This document shows, in pieces, positions 20,191-30,027 of a DNA stretch of 64,000 bases. The stretch is from positions 1 through 64,000 of the forward strand of contig CAITPF010000010.1 of assembly GCA_903894155.1 (NCBI GenBank), in the 5' to 3' direction. The position numbers were made by a program, and so were the translations under genes. Numbering within the stretch: position 1 is the first letter of the stretch; every line of letters begins with the position of its first letter. Origin of the DNA: an uncultured beta proteobacterium. Its GTDB lineage: Bacteria > Pseudomonadota > Gammaproteobacteria > Burkholderiales > Burkholderiaceae_B. The notes under the pieces were generated by a model that had not been told where the DNA came from, searched no databases, and was given only the letters and a program-made list of their open reading frames with translations.

Positions 20191-20802
20191 TCAGCTTTGC
20201 GGTTTAGCCTGTGGCTTGCGCTGCGCATGAGCCGCGTGGCGCGATTTCAGGTAAGTCGATGCCACCTTCTTCTGGTCGATGGTCAGGCTATCCCAGAAGG
20301 CGAGCCATTTTTGCTGGACCGCGTCCATGTTGGCTTCCATCTTGGCGCGTTCCTGCTTGGCCAGCGTCATCAAGGCGCGCGGGTCAACCGGATCGGCTGC
20401 GTAGAGCGCTTCCATGGCTTTAAAGTGCTCAGCGCGGCTGGCGGTGCGCGTCGCGCGCAGATCCGTGCGCGCCTTCTGGGCGGCGTCGAGCAGCGGCTTC
20501 TGATCCGCCGTCAGCGCGAGCTGGTCGATCACGGCCTGGGGCAGATCACCGGCTTGCTGGCCCGGAGCACCTGCGCGTGGGCCCATTCCCCCGTGTGGTC
20601 CCATGCCTTGCGGGCCGGCGCCCTGCATCATCGGCCCGGCACCTTGTGGTCCTGCACCCTGCATCATGGGCCCGGAACCCGGGGCCATCATGCCGCCCGC
20701 GCCTGGTCCTTGCCCGGGGGTTGCTTGTTGGGCGGCGACGCTAAATGCCATGGCCGTGATGGCGAGTCCGGCAAGCAGGGGACGAATGGTTGAGTGTTTC
20801 AT
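20191..20802 (-). CDS. periplasmic Spy/CpxP-like (LTXXQ) protein with Met/Gly/Pro-rich repeat
   Basis: Signal peptide; LALTADQKPLLDAAQKAR and DSLTIDQKKVASTYL; MMQGAGPQGAGP repeat. Confidence 0.75.
   Translation of the reverse strand: MKHSTIRPLLAGLAITAMAFSVAAQQATPGQGPGAGGMMAPGSGPMMQGAGPQGAGPMMQGAGPQGMGPHGGMGPRAGAPGQQAGDLPQAVIDQLALTADQKPLLDAAQKARTDLRATRTASRAEHFKAMEALYAADPVDPRALMTLAKQERAKMEANMDAVQQKWLAFWDSLTIDQKKVASTYLKSRHAAHAQRKPQAKPQS
20606..20677. repeat. two tandem 36-bp in-frame repeats encoding the GPMMQGAGPQGx segment
   Basis: 20606-20641 and 20642-20677 align with period 36. Confidence 0.8.
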
Positions 20803-20908
20803 GGTGCGACTCCTATGTTTTATCGCGATTACATAGTCACACGCGCCGCATTTCAAGCGTGTTTCGGGAACTCCCCCAGGTGTTTCAACACGTTACGGCC
20901 CTGGTGGT

Positions 20909-21496
20909 TCACGCCTGGACCCACTCGCTCAGGCCGCTCTCGCGCGAACCGCGCTGGAGCATTTCCCAGGCGTAGCTCTGGAAGCTTCGGCGCACCAGCA
21001 CCTCGAACGTGGGTTCATCGCCGGTCTGCCACAACCAGACCGACGCCTTGAAGTACACCGAACCCGCGCTCTGGCCGACCTTGAAGGCCCTCGGATGCAG
21101 GTCGAGCGGGCAACCCTGGGCCAGCGCCTCGCGCACGCGGGACCCGCGCAGGCGCAGTACCCGGTAGCCGCTGGTGACATCCGTGACGGCGCAGTGCAGG
21201 CCTTGCAGGTGCTCGCGCAGGAGCGCGCAGAGCGCGGCCGGCGCGTGTGCGGTAGAGATCACGAACCAGTCATCGGGCCCGGCCCACACGATGCGCGTGT
21301 TTTCGTCGTGCGCCGTCGAACAGACTTGCGTGGGCAGAGCCACGGCGAGCGCGCGTTCGACGCCCTGGCAGAAGGCCGGGTCGAGAGGATCGCCACGCAG
21401 GTTGACGATCGAAAGCCCTGCGGGCCATCCGGCCATCAGCGCGGGTTCGGCGGCATCGGTTTGCGCGCCACGAACAGTTGCGGTTTGATCAGGCAT
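20909..21496 (-). CDS. soxG: sarcosine oxidase gamma subunit
   Basis: Position in the sox operon; IVWAGPDDWFVIS, VTDVTSGYRVLRLRGSRVREALAQGCPLDLHPRAF. Confidence 0.92.
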   Translation of the reverse strand: MPDQTATVRGAQTDAAEPALMAGWPAGLSIVNLRGDPLDPAFCQGVERALAVALPTQVCSTAHDENTRIVWAGPDDWFVISTAHAPAALCALLREHLQGLHCAVTDVTSGYRVLRLRGSRVREALAQGCPLDLHPRAFKVGQSAGSVYFKASVWLWQTGDEPTFEVLVRRSFQSYAWEMLQRGSRESGLSEWVQA

Positions 21497-24482
21497 TCTG
21501 GCGCTCCGCTTTCGGGTCATAGAACACGGGACTGGCAATGACGGCATCGGCGACGCGATCGCCCGCGAGCGAGACCCGCACGGTTTCGCCCATGCGGGCG
21601 AGCCCGCCCTTGACCAGCGCCAGCGCGATCGAGCGGCCCAGCGTCGGGCTGTAGTAGCTCGAGGTCACGTGGCCCTGCATGGCGGCCGGGATGGGCGTGG
21701 CCGCGCCCACCAGAATCTGCGCGCCCTCGGTCAGGACCAGCGAGGGATCGGTGGTGAGCAGCCCGACCAGCTGCTTGCGGTCCGGGCGCACGGTGTCGCT
21801 GCGCGAGAGCGATCGCTTGCCCAGGAAATCCTTGGTCTTGGCGACCATGCCGCCCATGCCCAGGTCAATCGGACTGACCGAGCCGTCGGTGTCCTGCCCC
21901 ACGATGATGAAGCCCTTCTCGGCCCGCAGCACGTGCATCGTCTCGGTGCCATAGGGCGTGATGCCGTAGGGTTGGCCCGCCTCGTAGATGGCCTCCCACA
22001 CCTTGAGGCCATCGTCCGCGGGCACGTTGACTTCGTAGCTGCGTTCGCCCGAAAAGCTGATGCGCATCACCCGCGCCGGTACACCCGCCACGGTTCCTTC
22101 GCGGTACGACATGAAGGGGAACGCGTCGTCGTCGAAGTCGATATCGCCGCAGAGCGCGCGCAGCACGTCGCGCGCCCTGGGTCCGGCGACGGCGGTGGTC
22201 GACCAGTGATCGGTGACGGTCGTCAGGTACACCTTCAGATCCGGCCATTCCGTTTGCAGCCAGCGCTCCATCCAGGCCAGCACGCGCGGCGCGCCCCCCG
22301 TTGTCGTGTGCATCAGGAAGTGATTGGGCCCCAGCCGCACGGTCACGCCGTCGTCGAAGACCATCCCGTTCTCGTCGCACATCAGACCGTAGCGGCACTT
22401 GCCCACGTCGAGCTTGTTCCACGGGTTGGTGTACATCCAGTTGAGCAGCGTCGCGGCGTCCGGCCCCTGGATGTCGATCTTGCCCAGGGTCGAGGCGTCG
22501 AGCATGCCTGCGCCTGCGCGCATCGCGCAGACTTCGCGGTTGACGGCGGCATGGAGGTCTTCGCCTGCGTGGGGGTAATACCACGGCCGCTTCCATTGCC
22601 CCACGTCCTCGAAGGAGGCGCCGTGGCTGACGTGCCAGGCGTGCATGGCGGTCGTGCGCACCGGGTCGAACGCATCGCCGAGCTCAAGCCCCGCCAGCGT
22701 GCCGAACGTGACCGGCGTGTAGTTTGGCCGGAAGGTGGTCGTTCCCACCTGCGCGATGGTCAAGCCGCGCGCCTCGGCGGCGATGCCCATGCCGTTGATG
22801 TTGCCGGTCTTGCCCTGGTCGGTGCCAAAGCCCATCGCCGTGTAGCGCTTGACGTGTTCGATCGATTCGAAGCCCTCGCGCACGGCCAGCAGAATGTCGG
22901 AAGCGCCGACGTCGTTCTGGAAATCGACGAACTGCTTGGGCGCGCGGCTCGGCTTCCTGGCGTGCGGAACAAGCCACAGTGGCCGGATCGCGTCGTGCGA
23001 GGTTCTCGCAATCACGGGCGCGTCGATCGCCGCCGCACCCAGGCCCAGCGCGGCAGATGCCGAGGCACCGGCCTGCAGGCCCGTGAGCGCGCAATCGAGC
23101 AGCCCCTGCATGCCGGCGCAGGCCCCCGCGGCGCGTTCACCCTGAACGGGTTTGCCCGGCACGAAGGACTGCGTGGCGTCATCCCAGACGGCCTTGGTGC
23201 CGGCCTGGCAGTTCAGGTGGATGACTGGGCTAAAGCCCCCCGACATCGCGAGCAGGTCGCAATCGACGCGAACGGCGGCGCCGATCAGCGCACCGGTGTC
23301 GCTGATCGACTGCACGCTCACGTGCCGCACGCGCTTGCCTCCCTGCGCCTCGGTGACGACAGCCGACGTGGTCACGTGGATGCCCGCCGCGCGTGCGGCT
23401 TCGGCCAGGCTGCCCCGGGCGCCTGCGCGGGCGTCGATGACGCGCACGGCAGCGCCCGCCGCGCGCAGCGCAAGCGCCGCGTCGTAGCCCTGGTCGTTGT
23501 TGGTGAAGACCACCGCGTTCTGGCCTGGCAGCACGCCGTAGCGGCGCACGTAGACGCTGACTGCGCCCGCCAGCATGATGCCGGGCAGGTCGTTGTTTGC
23601 GAACACCAGCGGGCGCTCGTGCGCGCCGGTCGCAAGCACGACTTCGCGGGCACGCACGCGCCAGAGTCGCTCGCGGTAACCCGGTTGGGCTTGCGGGGCG
23701 AGGTGGTCGGCGCGCCGTTCGGCCAGCGTGACGAGCTTGTGGTCGTGGAATCCAAAGGCGGTGGTTCTGCGCAACACCGTCACGTCAGGCATGCCTTCGA
23801 GCAGGCGCCGCGTGTGGTCGGCCCAGACGGCGGCCGATAAGCCGTCGATGATTTCGTCGCTCGAGAGCAGCCACCCCCCGGGTTCGGCCTGCTCATCGCA
23901 AAGGATGACGCGCGCGCCGCCGCTCGCTGCGGCCATGGCCGCCATCAGTCCGGCGATGCCGGCGCCGACGACCAGCACATCGCAGTGCGCAAACTGTTTG
24001 TCGTAGTGCGCCACATCGGGCTGCGAGGGCGATGCACCCAGGCCACTTGCGGCGCGGATGTGTTTTTCGAAGAAGTGCCACGCCTTCTGCGACGCCATGA
24101 AGGTCTTGTAATAGAAGCCGGCCGGCATCAGGCGGGAAAACCACCCGTTGACCGCGCGAAGGTCGAAATCGACGTTCGGACTCGCGTGCACGGAGCGCGC
24201 CGTCAGGCCATCGAAGATCTCCACATCGGTCATGCGCGCGTTGGGGATGCTGCGCGCCCCGTCGAACAACTGCACGAGCGCGTTGGGCTCTTCAACGCCT
24301 GCGGCGAGAATGCCGCGCGGGCGGTGGTACTTGAAGCTGCGCGCCACGACCGAGACATCGTTGGCCATGAGCGCGGAGGCGAGCGTGTCGCCCGCCAGGC
24401 CCTCATACTCGCGCCCGTTGAAGGTAAAGCGGATTCTGTGGGAGCGGTCGACCCGCCCGCCATGGCTCAGGCGGCGGCTCAT
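21489..24482 (-). CDS. soxA: sarcosine oxidase alpha subunit
   Basis: About 997 aa: RIRFTFNGREYEGLAGDTLASALMAN, DVLVVGAGIAGLMAAMAAA, C-terminal GcvT-like domain. Confidence 0.96.
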   Translation of the reverse strand: MSRRLSHGGRVDRSHRIRFTFNGREYEGLAGDTLASALMANDVSVVARSFKYHRPRGILAAGVEEPNALVQLFDGARSIPNARMTDVEIFDGLTARSVHASPNVDFDLRAVNGWFSRLMPAGFYYKTFMASQKAWHFFEKHIRAASGLGASPSQPDVAHYDKQFAHCDVLVVGAGIAGLMAAMAAASGGARVILCDEQAEPGGWLLSSDEIIDGLSAAVWADHTRRLLEGMPDVTVLRRTTAFGFHDHKLVTLAERRADHLAPQAQPGYRERLWRVRAREVVLATGAHERPLVFANNDLPGIMLAGAVSVYVRRYGVLPGQNAVVFTNNDQGYDAALALRAAGAAVRVIDARAGARGSLAEAARAAGIHVTTSAVVTEAQGGKRVRHVSVQSISDTGALIGAAVRVDCDLLAMSGGFSPVIHLNCQAGTKAVWDDATQSFVPGKPVQGERAAGACAGMQGLLDCALTGLQAGASASAALGLGAAAIDAPVIARTSHDAIRPLWLVPHARKPSRAPKQFVDFQNDVGASDILLAVREGFESIEHVKRYTAMGFGTDQGKTGNINGMGIAAEARGLTIAQVGTTTFRPNYTPVTFGTLAGLELGDAFDPVRTTAMHAWHVSHGASFEDVGQWKRPWYYPHAGEDLHAAVNREVCAMRAGAGMLDASTLGKIDIQGPDAATLLNWMYTNPWNKLDVGKCRYGLMCDENGMVFDDGVTVRLGPNHFLMHTTTGGAPRVLAWMERWLQTEWPDLKVYLTTVTDHWSTTAVAGPRARDVLRALCGDIDFDDDAFPFMSYREGTVAGVPARVMRISFSGERSYEVNVPADDGLKVWEAIYEAGQPYGITPYGTETMHVLRAEKGFIIVGQDTDGSVSPIDLGMGGMVAKTKDFLGKRSLSRSDTVRPDRKQLVGLLTTDPSLVLTEGAQILVGAATPIPAAMQGHVTSSYYSPTLGRSIALALVKGGLARMGETVRVSLAGDRVADAVIASPVFYDPKAERQNA

Positions 24483-24769
24483 GGTGCCGGCACCGTCTGG
24501 GCGGGTGCGGGCTCGCCGATCTTCCAGGTCGCACTGAATTCGTAGCTCACCGTGTCGCGCAAAGCGTTGAACCAGCGCCCGCAGCCACTGGCGTGGCGCC
24601 ATTGCTCATGGTGTAGTCCTTTCGGGTTGTGGCGCATGAAGACGTAGTCGCCCCATTGCGCATCCGTCAGGTTCTCTGTTTGGGTGGGGCGCGCGATGCC
24701 GCCTTCCCCGCCATAGGAAAATTCGATTTCCGCGCGCGGCCCGCACCACGGACACTTGATGACCAGCAT
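24479..24769 (-). CDS. soxD: sarcosine oxidase delta subunit
   Basis: MLVIKCPWCGPRAEIEFSYGGEG...DYVFMRHNPKGLHHEQWRHASGCGRWFNALRDT. Confidence 0.97.
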   Translation of the reverse strand: MLVIKCPWCGPRAEIEFSYGGEGGIARPTQTENLTDAQWGDYVFMRHNPKGLHHEQWRHASGCGRWFNALRDTVSYEFSATWKIGEPAPAQTVPAP

Positions 24770-24780
24770 GCCGAGCTCCT

Positions 24781-26025
24781 TCAGTGTGCGACGGCGGCGG
24801 CGCCGTGCTCGTCGATCAGGTGGCCGCTATGGAAGCGGTCGAGGCTGAACGCTTCGTTCAGGGGATGGGGGCGATCCTGCGCGATCGTGTGCGCCATGAC
24901 CCAACCGGATCCGGGTGTGGCCTTGAATCCGCCTGTGCCCCAGCCGCAGTTGATATACAGGCCCTTGACAGGCGTCAGGCCAATGATCGGGCAGGCATCG
25001 GGCGAGACGTCCACGATGCCGCCCCACTGGCGGTTCATGTGCACGCGCGAGAAGATCGGGAACATTTCCACGATCGCGCCGAGCGTGTGTTCGATCGTCT
25101 GGAAGCTGCCGCGTTGTCCGTATCCGGTGTAGGAGTCGATGCCGGCGCCGATCACCAGGTCGCCCTTGTCCGATTGGCTGATGTAGGCGTGGATCGCGTT
25201 GCTCATCACGACAGTCGGGAAGATGGGCTTGAGCGGTTCGCTCACCAGCGCCTGCAGCGGATGGCTCTCGATCGGAAGGCGCAGCCCCGCCAGGGTTCCC
25301 AGCACGCTGCTGTGGCCTGCCGCGACCAGCGCGACCTTCTTGGCGCGGATCATGCCGCGCGCCGTGTCGACGCCCGTGACCGCGCCGTTTTCACGCGCGA
25401 TCCCGATGACCTCGCAGTTCTGGATGATGTCCACGCCGAGCGCGTCGGCCGCGCGCGCAAAGCCCCAGGCGACCGCATCGTGGCGGGCGACGCCCCCGCG
25501 CGGCTGGTGCGAGGCGCCCAGCACCGGATAGCGCGTGTTCAGGTTGATGAAGGGGATCATCGCCTTGATGTCGGCGGGCGACAGCACTTGCGCGTCGACC
25601 CCGTTGAGGCGGTTGGCGCTGACGCGTCGCTCGATATCGCGCATATCCTGCAGCGTGTGGCCAAGGTTCAGGACCCCGCGCTGGCTGAACATGACGTTGT
25701 AGTTCAGGTCCTGGGAAAGGCCTTCCCACAGTTTCATGGATTTTTCGTACAGCTGTGTGGCCTCGTCCCACAGGTAGTTCGAACGCACGATCGTCGTGTT
25801 GCGCGCGGTGTTGCCCCCGCCCAGCCAGCCGCGCTCGACCACGGCGATATTGCGCATGCCGTGCTCCTTGGCAAGGTAGTAGGCTGTTGCCAGCCCGTGG
25901 CCGCCGGCACCCACGACGACCACGTCGTATTCGCGCCTGGGCTCGGGCGAGCGCCACTGCTTTTGCCAGCCCTCGTGATAGGTCATCGAGTTCCTGAGCA
26001 GGGACCAGATCGAAAAGTGTTGCAT
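24781..26025 (-). CDS. soxB: sarcosine oxidase beta subunit
   Basis: [77 protein letters not shown]. Confidence 0.97.
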   Translation of the reverse strand: MQHFSIWSLLRNSMTYHEGWQKQWRSPEPRREYDVVVVGAGGHGLATAYYLAKEHGMRNIAVVERGWLGGGNTARNTTIVRSNYLWDEATQLYEKSMKLWEGLSQDLNYNVMFSQRGVLNLGHTLQDMRDIERRVSANRLNGVDAQVLSPADIKAMIPFINLNTRYPVLGASHQPRGGVARHDAVAWGFARAADALGVDIIQNCEVIGIARENGAVTGVDTARGMIRAKKVALVAAGHSSVLGTLAGLRLPIESHPLQALVSEPLKPIFPTVVMSNAIHAYISQSDKGDLVIGAGIDSYTGYGQRGSFQTIEHTLGAIVEMFPIFSRVHMNRQWGGIVDVSPDACPIIGLTPVKGLYINCGWGTGGFKATPGSGWVMAHTIAQDRPHPLNEAFSLDRFHSGHLIDEHGAAAVAH

Positions 26026-26112
26026 TGATTCGTTCCTCGGACTGAACAGATCAAAGGCGGCAGTGCCGGATTTGAGCGATGATCCAGACATCAGGCCTTC
26101 TGCGCTATTAAT

Positions 26113-26163
26113 TTCACGACAAAAGAGTCGATTTTTACGACATTTGCGCTTTCATGACAAAAG
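26113..26163. promoter_or_regulatory. direct repeats TTCACGACAAAAG / TTACGACAT / TTCATGACAAAAG between divergent soxB and amidase genes
   Basis: Read directly; 12/13 identity between outer copies, with a partial copy between. Confidence 0.5.
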
Positions 26164-26287
26164 TTGCATCAATTAGCAATGAACTGATATCAATAAAGGG
26201 CGGCCGTTTTCTAGAATTTTCCATCGGTTCCAAATTCGCGCGGCTGCCGGCCCGCGACCGATTCTGCTTACTTCCACGGAGTCAACA

Positions 26288-27010
26288 ATGTCTGCACAAC
26301 TCGAAAAAGCTCTTGAGGCCGCGTTTGAAGAGGCCACCAAACGTTATCAGGCCAACGGGTTCCAGCGCCGCATCGGCTTTGGCAAGAAGCCCGCGCTCAT
26401 CAGCGTCGACCTGGCCAACGCCTGGACGCGTCCTGGCAACCCGTTCACCTGTGAGCACATTGACGACCAGATCATCCCGTCGATGCAGGCGTTGCTCAAG
26501 GCGTTCCGCAAGTACAATCTGCCTGTCGTACACGTCACCACCTGCTATCAGATCACGGATCGCAATAATCCCTACACCGACATGGGCCTCTGGCACGACA
26601 AGATTCCGGTCGACGTCGTCGCGCAAAGCAATCCCGAACTGTGGGCCATTGATTCGCGCATCGCACCGATCGAGGGCGAGCAGTTGCTGATCAAGAAGCG
26701 CGCAAGCGCTTTCCACGGCACGTACCTGGCAGGATACTTGCTTGCAGCAGGCGTGGATACGATTCTGGTGACCGGCGTGACAGCCTCGGCTTGCGTTCGG
26801 GAAACGATTTGCGACGGCCTGGCCGACGGCTTTCGCACCATCGCCGTGAAGGAAGCAATTGGTGACCGGGTGCCAGGCGCGGTACTGTGGAACTTGTTTG
26901 ATATCGACGCCAAGTTCGGCGATGTCGAAACCACCGAGACCTGCCTGAAGTATCTGGACCGGATCGGCGCCGAAGAGGCCGCCGCCAAGGTCGCTGCCAA
27001 GGCTGCCTGA
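26288..27010 (+). CDS. isochorismatase-family hydrolase, N-carbamoylsarcosine amidase-like
   Basis: RIGFGKKPALISVDLANAWT (Asp), IKKRASAFHGTYL (Lys), VTGVTASACVRETICDG (Cys); context with sarcosine oxidase. Confidence 0.82.
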   Translation: MSAQLEKALEAAFEEATKRYQANGFQRRIGFGKKPALISVDLANAWTRPGNPFTCEHIDDQIIPSMQALLKAFRKYNLPVVHVTTCYQITDRNNPYTDMGLWHDKIPVDVVAQSNPELWAIDSRIAPIEGEQLLIKKRASAFHGTYLAGYLLAAGVDTILVTGVTASACVRETICDGLADGFRTIAVKEAIGDRVPGAVLWNLFDIDAKFGDVETTETCLKYLDRIGAEEAAAKVAAKAA

Positions 27011-27062
27011 TCGCCGCTCGTGCGGTCGTTGCATTACCCCTTAAACGATTTTGAGGTTTGTC

Positions 27063-27176
27063 ATGGTCAAGAAGTTGGATACATCGGCGCCTAACCTGCA
27101 GCGTCGCGATCTGCCCCTCGCGGCGGGCGCGGTCACGATCATTTCCGAGTGGTGGAACAAGGAGTTCAAGGGCTGA
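27063..27176 (+). pseudogene. 37-codon ORF, probable internally deleted remnant of an ABC substrate-binding protein with Tat-like signal
   Basis: ATG after TGAGG; MVKKLDTSAPNLQRRDLPLAAGAVTIISEWWNKEFKG*; sits where the SBP is expected, immediately upstream of permease-permease-ATPase genes. Confidence 0.5.
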
Positions 27177-27209
27177 TCCCGTGTGGGGCAAGCAGAGCCG
27201 ACTCGATCG

Positions 27210-28082
27210 ATGAGTGCCGTCACGACACCCGTTATCCCCAGCCCCTCCAGGCCGCGCGGCACGCTCGCGCTGCCGGCGGTGGTGATCGTATCGTTCTTCC
27301 TGCTGGCCCCGCTCGCGCTGATCCTGCGCTACAGCCTCGACAAGTACGATCCCACTCAGCTGATGCTCGGCGTGGTCACGCTCGAGAACTACATCAAGCT
27401 GTTCGGGGATCCTTTCTACCAGAACGTGCTGTTGGTCACCGCGCGCATCGCGCTGATATCAACTTGCGTCACCATCCTGCTCTCGTTCCCGGTGGCGTAC
27501 TGCATTTCGCGTGCCGAGTCCGAGCGCTGGCGCAGCCGCATGATCATTCTGGTGGTGCTGCCGCTGCTGCTCGGCAACGCGGTGCGCTCGGCCGCCTGGA
27601 TGGTCGTCATGGGCACCAAGGGCGTGGTCAATTCCACCCTGCTCTGGCTGGGGATGATCGGCGAACCGCTGACCATTCTCTATACCCCGACGGCAGTGGT
27701 CATTGCCCTGGTTTCGGTGCTGCTGCCTTACGCGATCATCACGATGCAAAGCGTCATGGATTCGATCCCCAGGAGCCTGGAGGAGGCCGCCCAGTCGCTG
27801 GGATATTCGCCGGCGCGCACCATTGCCCAGATTGTGTTGCCGCTCGCCATGCCAGGGCTGATCGCCGCTGGCGCGATCTGTTTCGCGCTGGCCATGAACG
27901 CCTATGCCACCCCGGTGCTGATCGGCGGGCCGAAGATGCAGATGATGGGCCCGCTGGTGTACGAACAGATTGCCAAGGTGTCGAACTGGCCGTTCGGCTC
28001 GGCACTGGCCTGCCTGCTGATGGCCTCGACCATCCTGCTGACCATCCTGTCGACCCGTTTCCTGCAAAAGAAGTACAACTGA
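27210..28082 (+). CDS. ABC transporter permease (PotB-like)
   Basis: Multi-TM, EEAAQSLGYSPARTIAQIVLPLAMPGLIAAGAICFALAMNAYATPVLIGG. Confidence 0.92.
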   Translation: MSAVTTPVIPSPSRPRGTLALPAVVIVSFFLLAPLALILRYSLDKYDPTQLMLGVVTLENYIKLFGDPFYQNVLLVTARIALISTCVTILLSFPVAYCISRAESERWRSRMIILVVLPLLLGNAVRSAAWMVVMGTKGVVNSTLLWLGMIGEPLTILYTPTAVVIALVSVLLPYAIITMQSVMDSIPRSLEEAAQSLGYSPARTIAQIVLPLAMPGLIAAGAICFALAMNAYATPVLIGGPKMQMMGPLVYEQIAKVSNWPFGSALACLLMASTILLTILSTRFLQKKYN

Positions 28083-28083
28083 C

Positions 28084-28893
28084 ATGGCGCGCGTTCCGAT
28101 CGGGCGAATCCTTTTCCTCGGGCTTGTTGGCCTGATCTTCGCTTTCGTGATCGCGCCGCTCGTCGTCATTCTCTGGGCGAGTTTCTTTTCCGACCGCATC
28201 CTCACGTTTCCGCCAACCGGCTACACGGTTGCATGGTTCGCACGCGCCTGGGCCCTGCAGGATTTTTCCAACGGGTTCATCACCAGTCTTGAGCTCGGCG
28301 TTTGCGCGACCATCACCTCGCAGCTGATAGGCGTGCCCGCCGCGCTGGCCATCGAGCGCTATCCGTTTCCGGGTCGCGAGACCGTGCGCCAGGTGCTGCT
28401 CTCGCCCATGTATGTGCCGGCCATCGTCGCGGGCGCGGCCGTCTACATCTACTTCATCCAGGTCGAGATCCTCACCAACGTGCAACTGGCATCGACCTTC
28501 ACGGGCCTGCTGATCGCACACACGCTGGTCGCGCTTCCCTGGTGCATCCGGCTGCTCTGCGTTTCGCTGGAGACGGCGAACGCGACATCCGAGGAGGCGG
28601 CCGCAAGCCTTGGCGCCAACAAGTTCCAGACGTTTTACCTGGTGACGCTGCCAAGCATTCGATCCGGTATGATCGCCTCGGCGATGTTCTCGTTCATCGC
28701 GTCGTTTTCCGATCTGGAAAAATCGCTCTTTCTGGTCGGGCCCGGCATGACGACACTGCCGATTGCGATCGTGAACTATCTGGAGTGGAATCTCGACCCG
28801 ACGATCGCGGCGGTCGCCAGCGTGCAGATCGTGATCATCGCCGCGGCGTTGCTCGTGTCGAACCGCTACGTCAATCTGGGGAAGGCATTCTGA
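28084..28893 (+). CDS. ABC transporter permease (PotC-like)
   Basis: Multi-TM, EEAAASLGANKFQTFYLVTLPSIRSGMIASAMFSFIASF. Confidence 0.92.
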   Translation: MARVPIGRILFLGLVGLIFAFVIAPLVVILWASFFSDRILTFPPTGYTVAWFARAWALQDFSNGFITSLELGVCATITSQLIGVPAALAIERYPFPGRETVRQVLLSPMYVPAIVAGAAVYIYFIQVEILTNVQLASTFTGLLIAHTLVALPWCIRLLCVSLETANATSEEAAASLGANKFQTFYLVTLPSIRSGMIASAMFSFIASFSDLEKSLFLVGPGMTTLPIAIVNYLEWNLDPTIAAVASVQIVIIAAALLVSNRYVNLGKAF

Positions 28894-29945
28894 TGGCAGG
28901 CGTCTCGTTGCACAAGATTCGCAAGGTTTACGGGGATTCCACGGCGGTGGAGGAAACCTCGCTCGAGATCGTCGAGGGCGAACTGCTGGCGCTGCTCGGC
29001 CCGAGCGGGTGTGGCAAGACCACCACCCTGCGCATGATCGCCGGGTTCGTGGTGCCGACCAGCGGGTCGGTCCGGATCGGCGATCGCGATGTCACGACGC
29101 TGCCTGTCCACAAGCGCAACGTCGGCATGGTGTTCCAGGGCTACGCGCTGTTTCCGCACCTGACCGTTGCGCAGAACATCGCCTTTGGCCTGAAGCTGCA
29201 TGGATGGGATAAGGCGAAGATGCAGGCGCGGGTCGACGAGATGCTCACCCTTGCCCGCCTCGAGGCCTATGCAGGGCGTTTTCCGAAGGCGCTGTCGGGC
29301 GGGCAGCAGCAGCGCGTGGCGCTCGCGCGCGCGATCGCCAACCAGCCCGAAGTCCTGTTGCTCGATGAGCCGCTTTCGGCGCTTGATGCCCAGTTGCGCA
29401 CACAGATGCGCGCGCAGATTCGCGAGTTGCAGCGCCAGGCGGGCATCACGACGGTATTCGTGACGCACGATCAGGAAGAGGCCATGGCGATCGCCGATCG
29501 CATCGGCGTCATGAACCTCGGCAGGCTCGAGCAGCTCGGCTCTGCGCAGGATCTCTACCAGCGACCGGCCTCGCGGTTCGTCGCAACGTTCATCGGCAAG
29601 TGCAACCTCATCGAAGGCAAGCGTACAGCGCCCGGCGAGTTCGTGACGAGCGATGGCCATCGCCTGCGCGTGCCGGATACGGCGGCGAGTCACGATGCCA
29701 CGGTGGTGTCGTTCCGCCCGGAAAACGCCTGGCTGTCGGATGCGCCCGACGGCGTGGCCAACGCAGTGCCGGTGACGCTCAGCGCGAGCGTCTATCTCGG
29801 GCCGAGCGTCGAGCACGAGGTAGTCACCGGCGCAGGAAGCCGCCTGACGATCAGCGCGCCAGCGCGCCAGGACACCAGTCACTGGCAGCCGGGCCAGGCG
29901 CTTTACGCTCAGTGGCGCGTCGAAGACGGGCTGTGTCTGGCCTGA
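28893..29945 (+). CDS. ABC transporter ATP-binding protein (PotA-like)
   Basis: Walker A GPSGCGKTT, signature LSGGQQQRVALARAIANQPEVLLLDEPLSALD, TOBE-like C-terminus. Confidence 0.95.
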   Translation: MAGVSLHKIRKVYGDSTAVEETSLEIVEGELLALLGPSGCGKTTTLRMIAGFVVPTSGSVRIGDRDVTTLPVHKRNVGMVFQGYALFPHLTVAQNIAFGLKLHGWDKAKMQARVDEMLTLARLEAYAGRFPKALSGGQQQRVALARAIANQPEVLLLDEPLSALDAQLRTQMRAQIRELQRQAGITTVFVTHDQEEAMAIADRIGVMNLGRLEQLGSAQDLYQRPASRFVATFIGKCNLIEGKRTAPGEFVTSDGHRLRVPDTAASHDATVVSFRPENAWLSDAPDGVANAVPVTLSASVYLGPSVEHEVVTGAGSRLTISAPARQDTSHWQPGQALYAQWRVEDGLCLA

Positions 29946-30027
29946 CCCGCCGGGGCATCGTGTTCGCCTGAGAGGCGCCGCCGGGCACATCACACCGGCC
30001 AGCGGCATGGCACACGGCCCATCGTCA

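Noticed and set aside
21669-23840. 723-aa plus-strand ORF antisense to soxA
   Set aside because: Shadow ORF with antisense-like composition; soxA identity is certain.
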